From Roseobacter denitrificans OCh 114 (GTDB lineage Bacteria > Pseudomonadota > Alphaproteobacteria > Rhodobacterales > Rhodobacteraceae): DNA of 64,000 bases. Both the position numbers and the translations under genes were made by a program. Below are positions 53,972-61,605 of this stretch, one piece after another; within the stretch, counting starts at the first letter, position 1, and each line of letters opens with the position of its first letter. The notes under the pieces were generated by a model. It searched no databases, was not told the DNA's origin, and saw only the letters and a list, made by a program, of their open reading frames with translations. The stretch is taken from the NCBI RefSeq assembly GCF_000014045.1, contig NC_008209.1:2627001-2691000 (forward strand), read 5' to 3'.

Positions 53972-55723
53972 ATGACACGTCAAATGTCCGGCGCGAAAAT
54001 GATTGTTCAGGCCCTGATTGATCAGGGCGTGGATACCGTCTTTGGATATCCCGGCGGGGCTGTGCTGCCGATTTATGACGAGGTCTTTCAACAAAATGCG
54101 ATCCGCCACATTCTGGTGCGCCACGAACAGGGTGCGGTACACGCCGCCGAAGGCTATGCGCGCGCCACGGGCAAGCCAGGCGTTGTTCTGGTGACATCTG
54201 GTCCGGGGGCAACCAATGCCGTGACCGGCCTGACGGATGCGCTGATGGATTCCATTCCGCTGGTGGTTCTGACCGGACAGGTGCCGACTTTCATGATCGG
54301 CTCTGACGCGTTTCAGGAGGCCGATACCGTGGGCATCACCCGCCCCTGCACCAAGCACAACTGGCTGGTCAAGGAAACCGAACGGCTCTCCGGCGTCATC
54401 CACGAAGCGTTTCACGTCGCAACCAGCGGGCGCCCCGGCCCCGTGCTGGTCGACATTCCCAAGGATGTGCAATTTGCCACCGGCACCTATACGCCGCCCA
54501 AACCTTCCACCTCGCATTACCAGCCCAAGCTGAAGGGTGACATGGAGGCGATCACCGAACTGGTGGCCGCGCTCGAAAAGGCAAAGAAGCCGATTTTCTA
54601 CACCGGCGGTGGTGTGATCAATTCCGGCCCGGCCGCCAGCCAGTTGCTGCGTGAACTGGTGCAGGCCACAGGCTTTCCGATCACCTCCACGCTAATGGGG
54701 CTTGGTGCCTATCCGGCCTCGGGGGAAAACTGGATCGGCATGTTGGGCATGCATGGCCTTTATGAAGCCAATATGGCGATGCATGATTGCGACCTGATGA
54801 TCAACATCGGCGCGCGCTTTGATGACCGGATCACCGGGCGGCTCGATGCCTTCAGCCCGAAATCCATCAAGGCGCATATTGATATCGACCCCTCGTCGAT
54901 CAACAAGGTCATCAAGACCGACATCCCCGTTGTCGGGGACATCGCCCATGTGCTTGAGGATGTCCTCAAGGTCTGGAAATCCCGCGGGCGTAAAACGAAT
55001 TCGGAGGCGGTCGCCAAATGGTGGGCGCAGATCGAGCAATGGAAAACGGTGGATTGTCTGCGCTTTACGCAAGAGGGCAAGGTCATCAAACCGCAACACG
55101 CTCTGGCCCGCCTCGAAGCGCTGACCAAGAAATACGACCGCTACATCTGCACCGAAGTCGGGCAGCACCAGATGTGGGCCGCGCAATATCTGGGCTTTGA
55201 GGATCCGAACCGCTGGATGACCTCCGGTGGTCTGGGCACGATGGGCTATGGCTTCCCGGCCTCGATCGGCGTTCAGATCGCCCATCCGGATGCGCTGGTG
55301 ATCAACGTGGCGGGCGAAGCGTCGTGGCTGATGAACATGCAGGAGATGGGCACCGCCGTGCAATACCGCCTGCCCGTCAAACAGTTCATCCTCAACAACG
55401 AACGCCTCGGTATGGTGCGCCAGTGGCAGGAACTGCTGCACGGGGAGCGCTATTCACACAGCTGGTCCGACGCCCTGCCCGATTTCGTAAAACTCGCCGA
55501 AGCCTTCGGAGCCAAAGGCATCCTGTGTTCCGACCCCGATGATCTGGACGATGCGATCATGGAGATGCTGACCCATGACGGCCCTGTCATCTTTGACTGT
55601 CTGGTGACAAAGCACGAAAACTGCTTCCCCATGATCCCGTCGGGCAAAGCGCATAACGAGATGCTGCTCGGCGAAGCGGATACACAGGGCGTGATCGACG
55701 CCAAGGGGAGTGTGTTGGTGTGA
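53972..55723 (+). CDS. ilvB: Acetolactate synthase large (catalytic) subunit
   Basis: A 583-residue ThDP enzyme that makes acetolactate or acetohydroxybutyrate for valine, leucine and isoleucine. The catalytic Glu is in LVRHEQGAVHAAEGYARATG near residue 48, the ThDP/Mg motif is in VINVAGEASWLMNMQEMGT near 440 (GEAS in place of the common GDGS), and FGYPGGAVLPIYDE marks the N-terminus. It is preceded by an attenuator and followed by an unusual small gene whose GTG overlaps its TGA stop, then ilvN. Confidence 0.96.
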   Translation: MTRQMSGAKMIVQALIDQGVDTVFGYPGGAVLPIYDEVFQQNAIRHILVRHEQGAVHAAEGYARATGKPGVVLVTSGPGATNAVTGLTDALMDSIPLVVLTGQVPTFMIGSDAFQEADTVGITRPCTKHNWLVKETERLSGVIHEAFHVATSGRPGPVLVDIPKDVQFATGTYTPPKPSTSHYQPKLKGDMEAITELVAALEKAKKPIFYTGGGVINSGPAASQLLRELVQATGFPITSTLMGLGAYPASGENWIGMLGMHGLYEANMAMHDCDLMINIGARFDDRITGRLDAFSPKSIKAHIDIDPSSINKVIKTDIPVVGDIAHVLEDVLKVWKSRGRKTNSEAVAKWWAQIEQWKTVDCLRFTQEGKVIKPQHALARLEALTKKYDRYICTEVGQHQMWAAQYLGFEDPNRWMTSGGLGTMGYGFPASIGVQIAHPDALVINVAGEASWLMNMQEMGTAVQYRLPVKQFILNNERLGMVRQWQELLHGERYSHSWSDALPDFVKLAEAFGAKGILCSDPDDLDDAIMEMLTHDGPVIFDCLVTKHENCFPMIPSGKAHNEMLLGEADTQGVIDAKGSVLV

Positions 55724-56001
55724 ATTCAGATAAACGTCACTCGCTGGGCCACACTATGCTAATGCCAAAGTGGTGGCAGCTATTCGTGATGGTATTCTTT
55801 TCGTTGTGCAGCTTGCTTTGGGTTGCTCCAGTAATTCTGTTTTTTACGCATGATATAGGGCTACCTAGCGCACTGGCATTGTTTGCCGCAGTAGTCGGCT
55901 TTCAGTATATAGCTAGGGCAGTGGTCAATTGGATTGAAGTCACTGCAACCCGGCGAAGAGTTAGCGAGTTGATGAACGAAAACAATGATGATGATGTCTA
56001 A
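55720..56001 (+). CDS. Small membrane protein of atypical composition between ilvB and ilvN
   Basis: A 93-residue protein starting at GTG 55720 (GTGA overlap with ilvB) or ATG 55756. Two hydrophobic helices (WWQLFVMVFFSLCSLLWVAP and LPSALALFAAVVGFQYIARA) are followed by a charged tail ending MNENNDDDV. By hand count the gene is about 46% GC (129 of 282), well below its neighbours, with many codons rare elsewhere in the window (ATA, CTA, TTG, AGG). It is unrelated to acetolactate synthase and looks acquired. No IS ends or target duplications were found. Confidence 0.65.
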   Translation: MNSDKRHSLGHTMLMPKWWQLFVMVFFSLCSLLWVAPVILFFTHDIGLPSALALFAAVVGFQYIARAVVNWIEVTATRRRVSELMNENNDDDV

Positions 56002-56019
56002 CAAAGTTCAGGATCGACA

Positions 56020-56580
56020 ATGTCCCCCCTAAAAATCAAAAAAGGCTCCAACAGCCATTCCGCCTATAACCTGCGCCCCACATTCTCGGATGTGGTCGAA
56101 CGGCACACGCTGGCCGTTCTGGTGGAAAACGAACCGGGTGTGCTGGCGCGCGTCATCGGGCTTTTCTCTGGCCGTGGCTACAACATCGACAGCCTGACGG
56201 TCGCGGAAGTGGATCACACCGGGCACCTCAGCCGCATCACCATCGTGACCTCCGGCACGCCACAGGTGATCGAGCAGATCAAGGCGCAGCTTGGACGCAT
56301 TGTCTCGGTGCACGACGTGCATGATCTGACGGTCGAGGGGAAAAGCGTGGAACGCGAGTTGGCCATGTTCAAAGTCGTAGGCCAGGGCGACAAACGGGTC
56401 GAGGCCTTACGTCTTGCCGATATCTTCCGCGCCAATGTGGTCGACAGCACCCTCGAAAGTTTCGTGTTTGAAATCACCGGTGCGCCCGAGAAAATTGATG
56501 CATTTGCTGATCTGATGCGCCCGCTGGGCTTGGCAGAGGTCGCGCGCACCGGGGTCGCGGCCTTGTCCCGCGGGGAATAG
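56020..56580 (+). CDS. ilvN: Acetolactate synthase small (regulatory) subunit
   Basis: A 186-residue regulatory subunit that confers valine feedback inhibition. The ACT domain is clear (HTLAVLVENEPGVLARVIGL, FSGRGYNIDSLTVAEVDHTG) and the C-terminal domain contains VVGQGDKRVEALRLADIF and FVFEITGAPEKIDAF. The start is ATG 56020. It is separated from ilvB by the 93-residue gene instead of directly abutting it. Confidence 0.95.
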   Translation: MSPLKIKKGSNSHSAYNLRPTFSDVVERHTLAVLVENEPGVLARVIGLFSGRGYNIDSLTVAEVDHTGHLSRITIVTSGTPQVIEQIKAQLGRIVSVHDVHDLTVEGKSVERELAMFKVVGQGDKRVEALRLADIFRANVVDSTLESFVFEITGAPEKIDAFADLMRPLGLAEVARTGVAALSRGE

Positions 56581-56597
56581 GGTCGAAACCCGATACC

Positions 56598-56930
56598 TTA
56601 TGAACAGGCCACCTTGGCCTGTTCTGTCCACGGTGAAAAACTCACCACCTGCCCTCTTCTGCGCGCGCTCGGCGTTTTGGTCTGGGCTGCATCGCGCAGC
56701 ACATCGGGCAAGGCAGGCCCGACCTTTTCAATGACGAGGCGCGGATTGTGTGCCACCCGGGTGGATTGCGACACTTCCATTTCAAACTGCACCAGATCAC
56801 CGGCATCAAAGAAATCACCCGTGCGCAGGACGTCATCGGACGGCTTCACATATGCGAGGTCACCCTGATCTTCGCACCAGATCACTGCCTTGCGGTCTGA
56901 TGCGTCGCTCCACAGCACTACACCTAACAT
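56598..56930 (-). CDS. Small conserved-looking protein of unknown function
   Basis: A 110-residue soluble protein beginning MLGVVLWSDASDRKAVIWCE and continuing with DQGDLAYVKPSDDVLRTGDFF and GDLVQFEMEVSQSTRVAHNP, a short beta-rich pattern reminiscent of an OB or cold-shock fold. It resembles proteins I have seen in Roseobacter genomes, but the family and function are unknown. It is convergent with ilvN. Its last codons encode a perfect 10-base inverted repeat (56602-56624) without a T-run. Confidence 0.68.
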   Translation of the reverse strand: MLGVVLWSDASDRKAVIWCEDQGDLAYVKPSDDVLRTGDFFDAGDLVQFEMEVSQSTRVAHNPRLVIEKVGPALPDVLRDAAQTKTPSARRRGQVVSFSPWTEQAKVACS

Positions 56931-57063
56931 TAACTATCCCAATTCTTGTGGTCTTTTTTCAACCATACCAAGAAGTTAAGACGTGATGACACCAAAAAAG
57001 TGCCACCGCACGCTTGGTTTTTGTGTCCACATGCAGTACACTAGACACAATTCTAGACGGCAA

Positions 57064-57081
57064 TGACGCAAATTAGCGTCA
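57064..57081. promoter_or_regulatory. Inverted repeat upstream of the XRE regulator
   Basis: TGACGC-AAATTA-GCGTCA is a perfect 6-6-6 inverted repeat 83 bases upstream of the XRE-family start. Tandem CTAGACA/CTAGACG motifs lie just before it. It is a reasonable autoregulatory operator candidate. Confidence 0.45.
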
Positions 57082-57164
57082 GTTTCGGGTGGCCAAAAGC
57101 AACTATTACGTGCAAAGCGATTAGTGATGCAATATTAGCATGTAAACCACACCGAAGGACGACA

Positions 57165-57962
57165 ATGCCCACCGCTGCCCGATCCCCCGCCCAGTTGCGC
57201 AATATGTTCGGAGCAAACCTGCGTCATCTGGCCGAAGAATACCCGTCGGTTTCCGCATTGGCGCGCCAACTCGGTATCAATCGAACACAGTTCAACCGTT
57301 ATCTCAGCGGCGAGAGCTTTCCCAGACCAGACGTCCTCGCCCGCATTTGCGATTTTTTCGGCGTAGATGCCCGCGTCCTGCTGGAACCTGTCGACCAGAT
57401 TGGCCCCAGTTCAGGACCGGTGATGAGCGGGTTCCTCAAGGACTTCATGGGCGAGAAAGTGCAACAGGTCCCCGAAGTCGATTTTCCCAGCGGATTTTAC
57501 CAGTTCTCACGCCGCAGTTTCGTGAAGGACAACCAGTTCGTGCGCGGTCTGATCTATGTTCTGCGTCAGGGCAACGACACGCATATCAAGGGCTATGAGC
57601 CCAAACTCGCCATGGCGATGCAAGGCATCCCGCCGGCCCCGCAGGCGCGCGAATATCGTGGTTTCGTGCTCAAGGTGGAGGACGGTGTCGCAATCGTGAC
57701 ATCGAGGCGCAACGGTCTGACGGCTTCGCTAAACTTTCTGAACCGTGTCACGTCTTTTGAAAACAACTTCTGGGTCGGCTATGCAACGCGCACCGCGCGT
57801 GAGAATTCAGCCTCAACCCGCGTTACGCGCCTCGTCTACGAACATCTGGGGAATAATCTTGAACGCGTGATGCCGATCGCCCGCTGTGCCGGATTTTGTC
57901 CGCTTGAGGAACTGGTGCCTTTCCACCAGAATCTGTTGCAGCACAAAGACCCGATGCGCTAA
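57165..57962 (+). CDS. XRE-family HTH transcriptional regulator
   Basis: A 265-residue regulator with an N-terminal HTH (LRHLAEEYPSVSALARQLGI, then NRTQFNRYLSGESFPRPDVL) and a long C-terminal domain of unknown type (FYQFSRRSFVKDNQFVRGLI, then NRVTSFENNFWVGYATR, then CPLEELVPFHQN). The start at 57165 follows GAAGGACGACA; an upstream frame from 57063 is unlikely. It is followed on the same strand by a Rieske oxygenase, which may be its target. Confidence 0.85.
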   Translation: MPTAARSPAQLRNMFGANLRHLAEEYPSVSALARQLGINRTQFNRYLSGESFPRPDVLARICDFFGVDARVLLEPVDQIGPSSGPVMSGFLKDFMGEKVQQVPEVDFPSGFYQFSRRSFVKDNQFVRGLIYVLRQGNDTHIKGYEPKLAMAMQGIPPAPQAREYRGFVLKVEDGVAIVTSRRNGLTASLNFLNRVTSFENNFWVGYATRTARENSASTRVTRLVYEHLGNNLERVMPIARCAGFCPLEELVPFHQNLLQHKDPMR

Positions 57963-58067
57963 CTCCATAGAGCATGTCGCCCCGCAGCCAACGAGGTCGC
58001 TGCAGCGACAGCCAACACATCGACCTTCAGTATTCTGATGCAAACAACGATCATCAGGAGTTCTGAC

Positions 58068-59228
58068 ATGGAAAGTCGTGCTACGGATTTATCTTCCGTT
58101 CGCCGCCCGATTGCGCAGGCCAATGGTTTGCCAAACGCGCATTACACGGATGCCGCCGTATTTGACGAAGAAAAGCAGGCGTTGCTCTTCGCGGGCTGGT
58201 CCGGGCTTGCGGTGGCCGCTGATGTGCCACAGGTCGGTGACGCGGTGCCGCTCGACTTTCTCGGCGTGCCGCTTTTGCTGATCCGGGACCGTCAGGATAA
58301 GGTGCGGGTGTTCCAGAACATCTGCCGTCATCGCGGGATGATCCTGGTGGATGCGCCGCGCAGGATCGAAGGGGCCATCAGATGCCCCTACCACAGCTGG
58401 TGCTATTCGACCGAAGGACACCTTGTCAGCACACCGCATGTGGGCGGGCCGGGCCAGAACAGGCATGAAGGCATCGACCGCGCGCTGCTCGGGCTGATCG
58501 AGGTGCGCAGCCATATCTGGATGGGCGTTGTCTGGATCAACCTGTCCGGCACGGCGGCGGATTTCGACGTTGCGAACGCAAAGATGATGGCCCGCTGGCA
58601 GGAATTTGACAAACCTCTCTACCACGGCGGCAGCGAGAGCCGCTTTACCCTCGAGGTAAAGTGCAACTGGAAGCTGGCCGTCGAAAACTATTGCGAAAGC
58701 TACCATCTGCCCTGGGTGCATCCCGGCCTCAACAGCTATTCGCGTCTGGAAGATCACTACCACATCGAAGAGGATGACGCGTTTTCAGGACAAGGCACGC
58801 TGGTCTACCGCCAGATCAGGGACGCGGCGGGAAACAGTTTTCCGGATTTCGACGCGTTGAGCGACAAATGGGATACGGCGGCGGAATACATCACCGGGTT
58901 TCCCAACGTGCTACTGGGGGTTCACCGCGATCATACATTCGCCATCATCCTGCAACCGGTCGGGCCTGAGAAAACGCTGGAACATGTGTATCTGTTTTAT
59001 GCACAACCAGATACCAGCGAAGCCTTGCGCATCCAGAACGCCGCGCAGTGGAAGACAGTTTTCGAAGAAGACGTCTTCGTGGTCGAGGGCATGCAGCGCG
59101 GACGCCATGCGGTATCCTTTGACGGCGGGCGATTTTCGCCAGCCATGGATGGGCCAACGCATCTGTTTCATGCCTGGGTCGCGGGCAAGATCGAACACGC
59201 CCGCGCGCAAAAGCAAGCAGCGGAGTAA
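58068..59228 (+). CDS. Rieske non-heme iron oxygenase, alpha subunit
   Basis: A 386-residue oxygenase alpha subunit. The Rieske cluster ligands are CRHRG near residue 85 and CPYHSWCY near 105; the mononuclear iron site region is NYCESYHLPWVHPGLNSY near 210. It resembles the group that includes choline monooxygenase and GbcA-type betaine demethylases, but the substrate is not certain. A reductase gene is not adjacent. CAGGAG precedes the ATG at 58068. The next gene overlaps its stop (TAATG). Confidence 0.87.
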   Translation: MESRATDLSSVRRPIAQANGLPNAHYTDAAVFDEEKQALLFAGWSGLAVAADVPQVGDAVPLDFLGVPLLLIRDRQDKVRVFQNICRHRGMILVDAPRRIEGAIRCPYHSWCYSTEGHLVSTPHVGGPGQNRHEGIDRALLGLIEVRSHIWMGVVWINLSGTAADFDVANAKMMARWQEFDKPLYHGGSESRFTLEVKCNWKLAVENYCESYHLPWVHPGLNSYSRLEDHYHIEEDDAFSGQGTLVYRQIRDAAGNSFPDFDALSDKWDTAAEYITGFPNVLLGVHRDHTFAIILQPVGPEKTLEHVYLFYAQPDTSEALRIQNAAQWKTVFEEDVFVVEGMQRGRHAVSFDGGRFSPAMDGPTHLFHAWVAGKIEHARAQKQAAE

Positions 59229-59443
59229 TGTCGCTTGACGCACAGCTGCTCGCCGCACATGCGGAGGGCGACACGGATCGTCTGGTTACCCTCTATGCGC
59301 AGGCGGCGGCCAGCGCGGACGATCCCGATACCGCCGGATTTTATCTCACCCACGCCTATGTTTTCGCCCTAGAGGCTGGTTTACCGCAAGCGGCTGATTT
59401 GCGCGCGCAACTGATTGAGACGGGACGCGAAGAGCCGCTTTAG
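59228..59443 (+). CDS. Small hypothetical protein
   Basis: A 71-residue, helical and Ala-rich protein (MSLDAQLLAAHAEGDTDRLV, then LYAQAAASADDPDTAGFYLT, ending LIETGREEPL), possibly TPR-like. Its ATG overlaps the oxygenase stop codon (TAATG), indicating coupling, so it may be an accessory of that enzyme. The TAG stop at 59441-59443 is the first three bases of repeat copy C. Confidence 0.72.
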   Translation: MSLDAQLLAAHAEGDTDRLVTLYAQAAASADDPDTAGFYLTHAYVFALEAGLPQAADLRAQLIETGREEPL

Positions 59444-59532
59444 AGCGGCTGACAGAATACCTGACACAGCAAGTATCACCTAACACGTTCAGCTCCCTGA
59501 TTTCAGGCAGCGTTAGGTGATCGAGGTTTTAC
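59441..59532 (+). repeat. Dispersed palindromic repeat, copy C
   Basis: About 92 bases related to copies A and B. The left end is TAGAGCGGCTGAC and the core includes TGATTTCAGGCAGCGTTA, identical to copy B over these 18 bases. The right terminal arm is degenerate (no GACGCTTTA). It has the same orientation as copy A and lies between the 71-residue gene and the opposing DUF2189 gene. Confidence 0.72.
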
Positions 59533-59538
59533 ACATCT

Positions 59539-60324
59539 TCAGGGGCTTACGATCATCTCGCGATAGAGATGCCATGAACTGTGCCCCAGCAAGGGCAGCG
59601 TGATGAAAAGACCAAAGAAGCCCGGCAGCATGGAGGCGAACACCACAACAGCAATAAAGGCGGCCCAGACCATGAAAACGAAGGGCGAGGATCGGACCGC
59701 CTGAATGCTGGTGATCATGGCGGTGACAAAATCGATTTCCCGGTCCAGCAACAACGGCAACCCGATCACGGCAATCGAGAAAATCAACACCGCAAAACCT
59801 GCGCCAACTGCCGTACCGAATGCGAGCATCATCAACCCATTTGTGGTCAGAAAGACCTCAAAGGACGTCGACACGTTGGTCATTGTGGACAGCCCGAGAA
59901 ACAGGGCAAAGATCATGTGACCCAGAAAAAACCAGAACATGAAAATCACCACCATCATCGTGCACATGGAAGGCAACTGCCGATGGCGCTGGTTCAGGAT
60001 CACGCCAAAGATTTCTCCGGCGGGCACAGGCAGACCCGCTTCGAGCCTGCGCGACACCTCATAGAGTCCGACAGCCGCAAAAGGCCCCAGCAGCGGAAAG
60101 CCAATCGCCGCCAGCACCAACCAGAACGTATGCCCGGTCTGAGCCGTGATGACCGCCATAACCCAGCCTGCAAGCACGTAAAACGCGGCAAAGAGAATTC
60201 CATAAAGCGGTTTTGCCCGGAAATCGGACGCGCCCTTTTTCAAAGCGGCACGCAGCATGTCGAAATTGGCATCGCGCAACTCCGGCGCACCCGGTTTCAA
60301 TTCTCCCTCTGCAATCGCCGCCAC
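59539..60324 (-). CDS. DUF2189 membrane protein
   Basis: A 261-residue inner-membrane protein with about six hydrophobic helices and the DUF2189 pattern: [20 protein letters not shown] at the N-terminus, [20 protein letters not shown], and the C-terminal [16 protein letters not shown]. The function is unknown. It stands alone, convergent with the Rieske oxygenase genes and downstream of prfB on the same strand (71-base gap). Confidence 0.87.
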   Translation of the reverse strand: MAAIAEGELKPGAPELRDANFDMLRAALKKGASDFRAKPLYGILFAAFYVLAGWVMAVITAQTGHTFWLVLAAIGFPLLGPFAAVGLYEVSRRLEAGLPVPAGEIFGVILNQRHRQLPSMCTMMVVIFMFWFFLGHMIFALFLGLSTMTNVSTSFEVFLTTNGLMMLAFGTAVGAGFAVLIFSIAVIGLPLLLDREIDFVTAMITSIQAVRSSPFVFMVWAAFIAVVVFASMLPGFFGLFITLPLLGHSSWHLYREMIVSP

Positions 60325-60395
60325 GGAAGTCTCCTCTTCGTACTCAACCGACTAAAACGTGCCCGAGTTGCGGTCGCATGTCAAAATGGAATTGA

Positions 60396-61520
60396 TCAGC
60401 CGTTTTGCGCTTCGGCGCGTGTTTTGCCGGATGCATCCAATGCAAGGGTTGCCGCCATGAACCCGTCCAGATCACCATCCAGAACGCCCTTGGTGTCGGA
60501 GGTTTCAAAATTGGTGCGCAGGTCTTTGACCATCTGATAGGGCTGCAAAACGTAGGACCGGATCTGATTGCCCCATCCGGCATCACCCTTGTTTTCATGC
60601 GCTTCGTTGATGGCCGCGTTGCGCCGGTCCAGTTCCAGTTGATACAGGCGCGACTTCAGCGCCTTCATCGCGATGTCGCGGTTCTGGTGCTGGGACTTTT
60701 CCGAACTGGTCACCACGATGCCCGTCGGGTGGTGCGTGATCCGAACGGCGGAATCCGTCGTGTTGACGTGTTGCCCCCCCGCGCCTGAGGAGCGGTAGGT
60801 GTCAATGCGGATGTCTGCCGGATTCACCTCGATGTCGATATTGTCATCCACCACCGGATACACCCAGACCGAGCTGAAGGACGTATGCCGCTTGGCCGCA
60901 CTGTCAAAAGGCGAGATACGCACGAGGCGGTGCACGCCGCTTTCCGATTTGAGCCACCCATAGGCATTCAACCCGGTGATCTTGTAGGTCGCGGATTTGA
61001 TCCCCGCCTCGTCGCCGTCGCTCATGGACTGCAATTCGACCTTGTAGCCTTTCTTCTCCGCCCAGCGGACATACATGCGCGCCAGCATCGACGCCCAGTC
61101 ACAGCTTTCGGTGCCCCCTGCTCCGGCGTTGACCTCCAGAAAGGTGTCGTTGCTGTCCGCTTCACCGTCCAGCAGCGCTTCGAGTTCCTTCTTCGCCGCG
61201 GTCTCTTCCAAAGCGCGCAATGCGTTTTCAGCGTCAGAGACCACATCTGCGTCGTCTTCCATCTCACCAAGTTCGATCAGTTCGATGTTGTCGGCCATCT
61301 CCTGCTTAATGCTGTCGTGGGTCGCCATGGCATCCACCAGCATCTGACGCTCCCGCATCAGTTTCTGCGCCGCATCCGGATCATCCCAAAGGGTCGGGTC
61401 TTCCACCCGCGCATTGAATTCCTCAAGCCTGTAGGGGGCGGTTTCCACATCCAGCCGCTGGGCCAGAAGGTCCAGCGATTTCTGTATTTTTTCAATGGTG
61501 TTCTGGACGTCTGCGCGCAT
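60396..61520 (-). CDS. prfB: Peptide chain release factor 2
   Basis: A 374-residue class I release factor for UGA and UAA. The stop-recognition tripeptide SPF is in [13 protein letters not shown] near residue 205, and the peptidyl-hydrolysis GGQ is in [20 protein letters not shown] near 245. The frame is continuous from ATG 61520, so the programmed +1 frameshift that controls prfB in E. coli is absent. It lies 85 bases downstream of the PBP1A gene. Confidence 0.96.
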   Translation of the reverse strand: MRADVQNTIEKIQKSLDLLAQRLDVETAPYRLEEFNARVEDPTLWDDPDAAQKLMRERQMLVDAMATHDSIKQEMADNIELIELGEMEDDADVVSDAENALRALEETAAKKELEALLDGEADSNDTFLEVNAGAGGTESCDWASMLARMYVRWAEKKGYKVELQSMSDGDEAGIKSATYKITGLNAYGWLKSESGVHRLVRISPFDSAAKRHTSFSSVWVYPVVDDNIDIEVNPADIRIDTYRSSGAGGQHVNTTDSAVRITHHPTGIVVTSSEKSQHQNRDIAMKALKSRLYQLELDRRNAAINEAHENKGDAGWGNQIRSYVLQPYQMVKDLRTNFETSDTKGVLDGDLDGFMAATLALDASGKTRAEAQNG

Positions 61521-61605
61521 GTCAGCCTCGGCAAAAAAGTGTTACATCCTGATAGACCAGCACCACAGCAGCGGCAAGGCACCCGGGGCGATTACACACC
61601 CGTGT

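Noticed and set aside
55720-56001. Insertion-sequence remnant between ilvB and ilvN
   Set aside because: No terminal inverted repeats, target duplications or transposase-like residues were found; the frame is an intact membrane protein.
56602-56624. Terminator after ilvN
   Set aside because: GAACAGGCCA/TGGCCTGTTC is a perfect stem, but neither strand has a T-run after it, and it forms part of the 110-residue gene's coding end.
60396-61520. Programmed frameshift in prfB
   Set aside because: The coding frame is continuous from a normal start; no early in-frame TGA with a slippery CTT is present.
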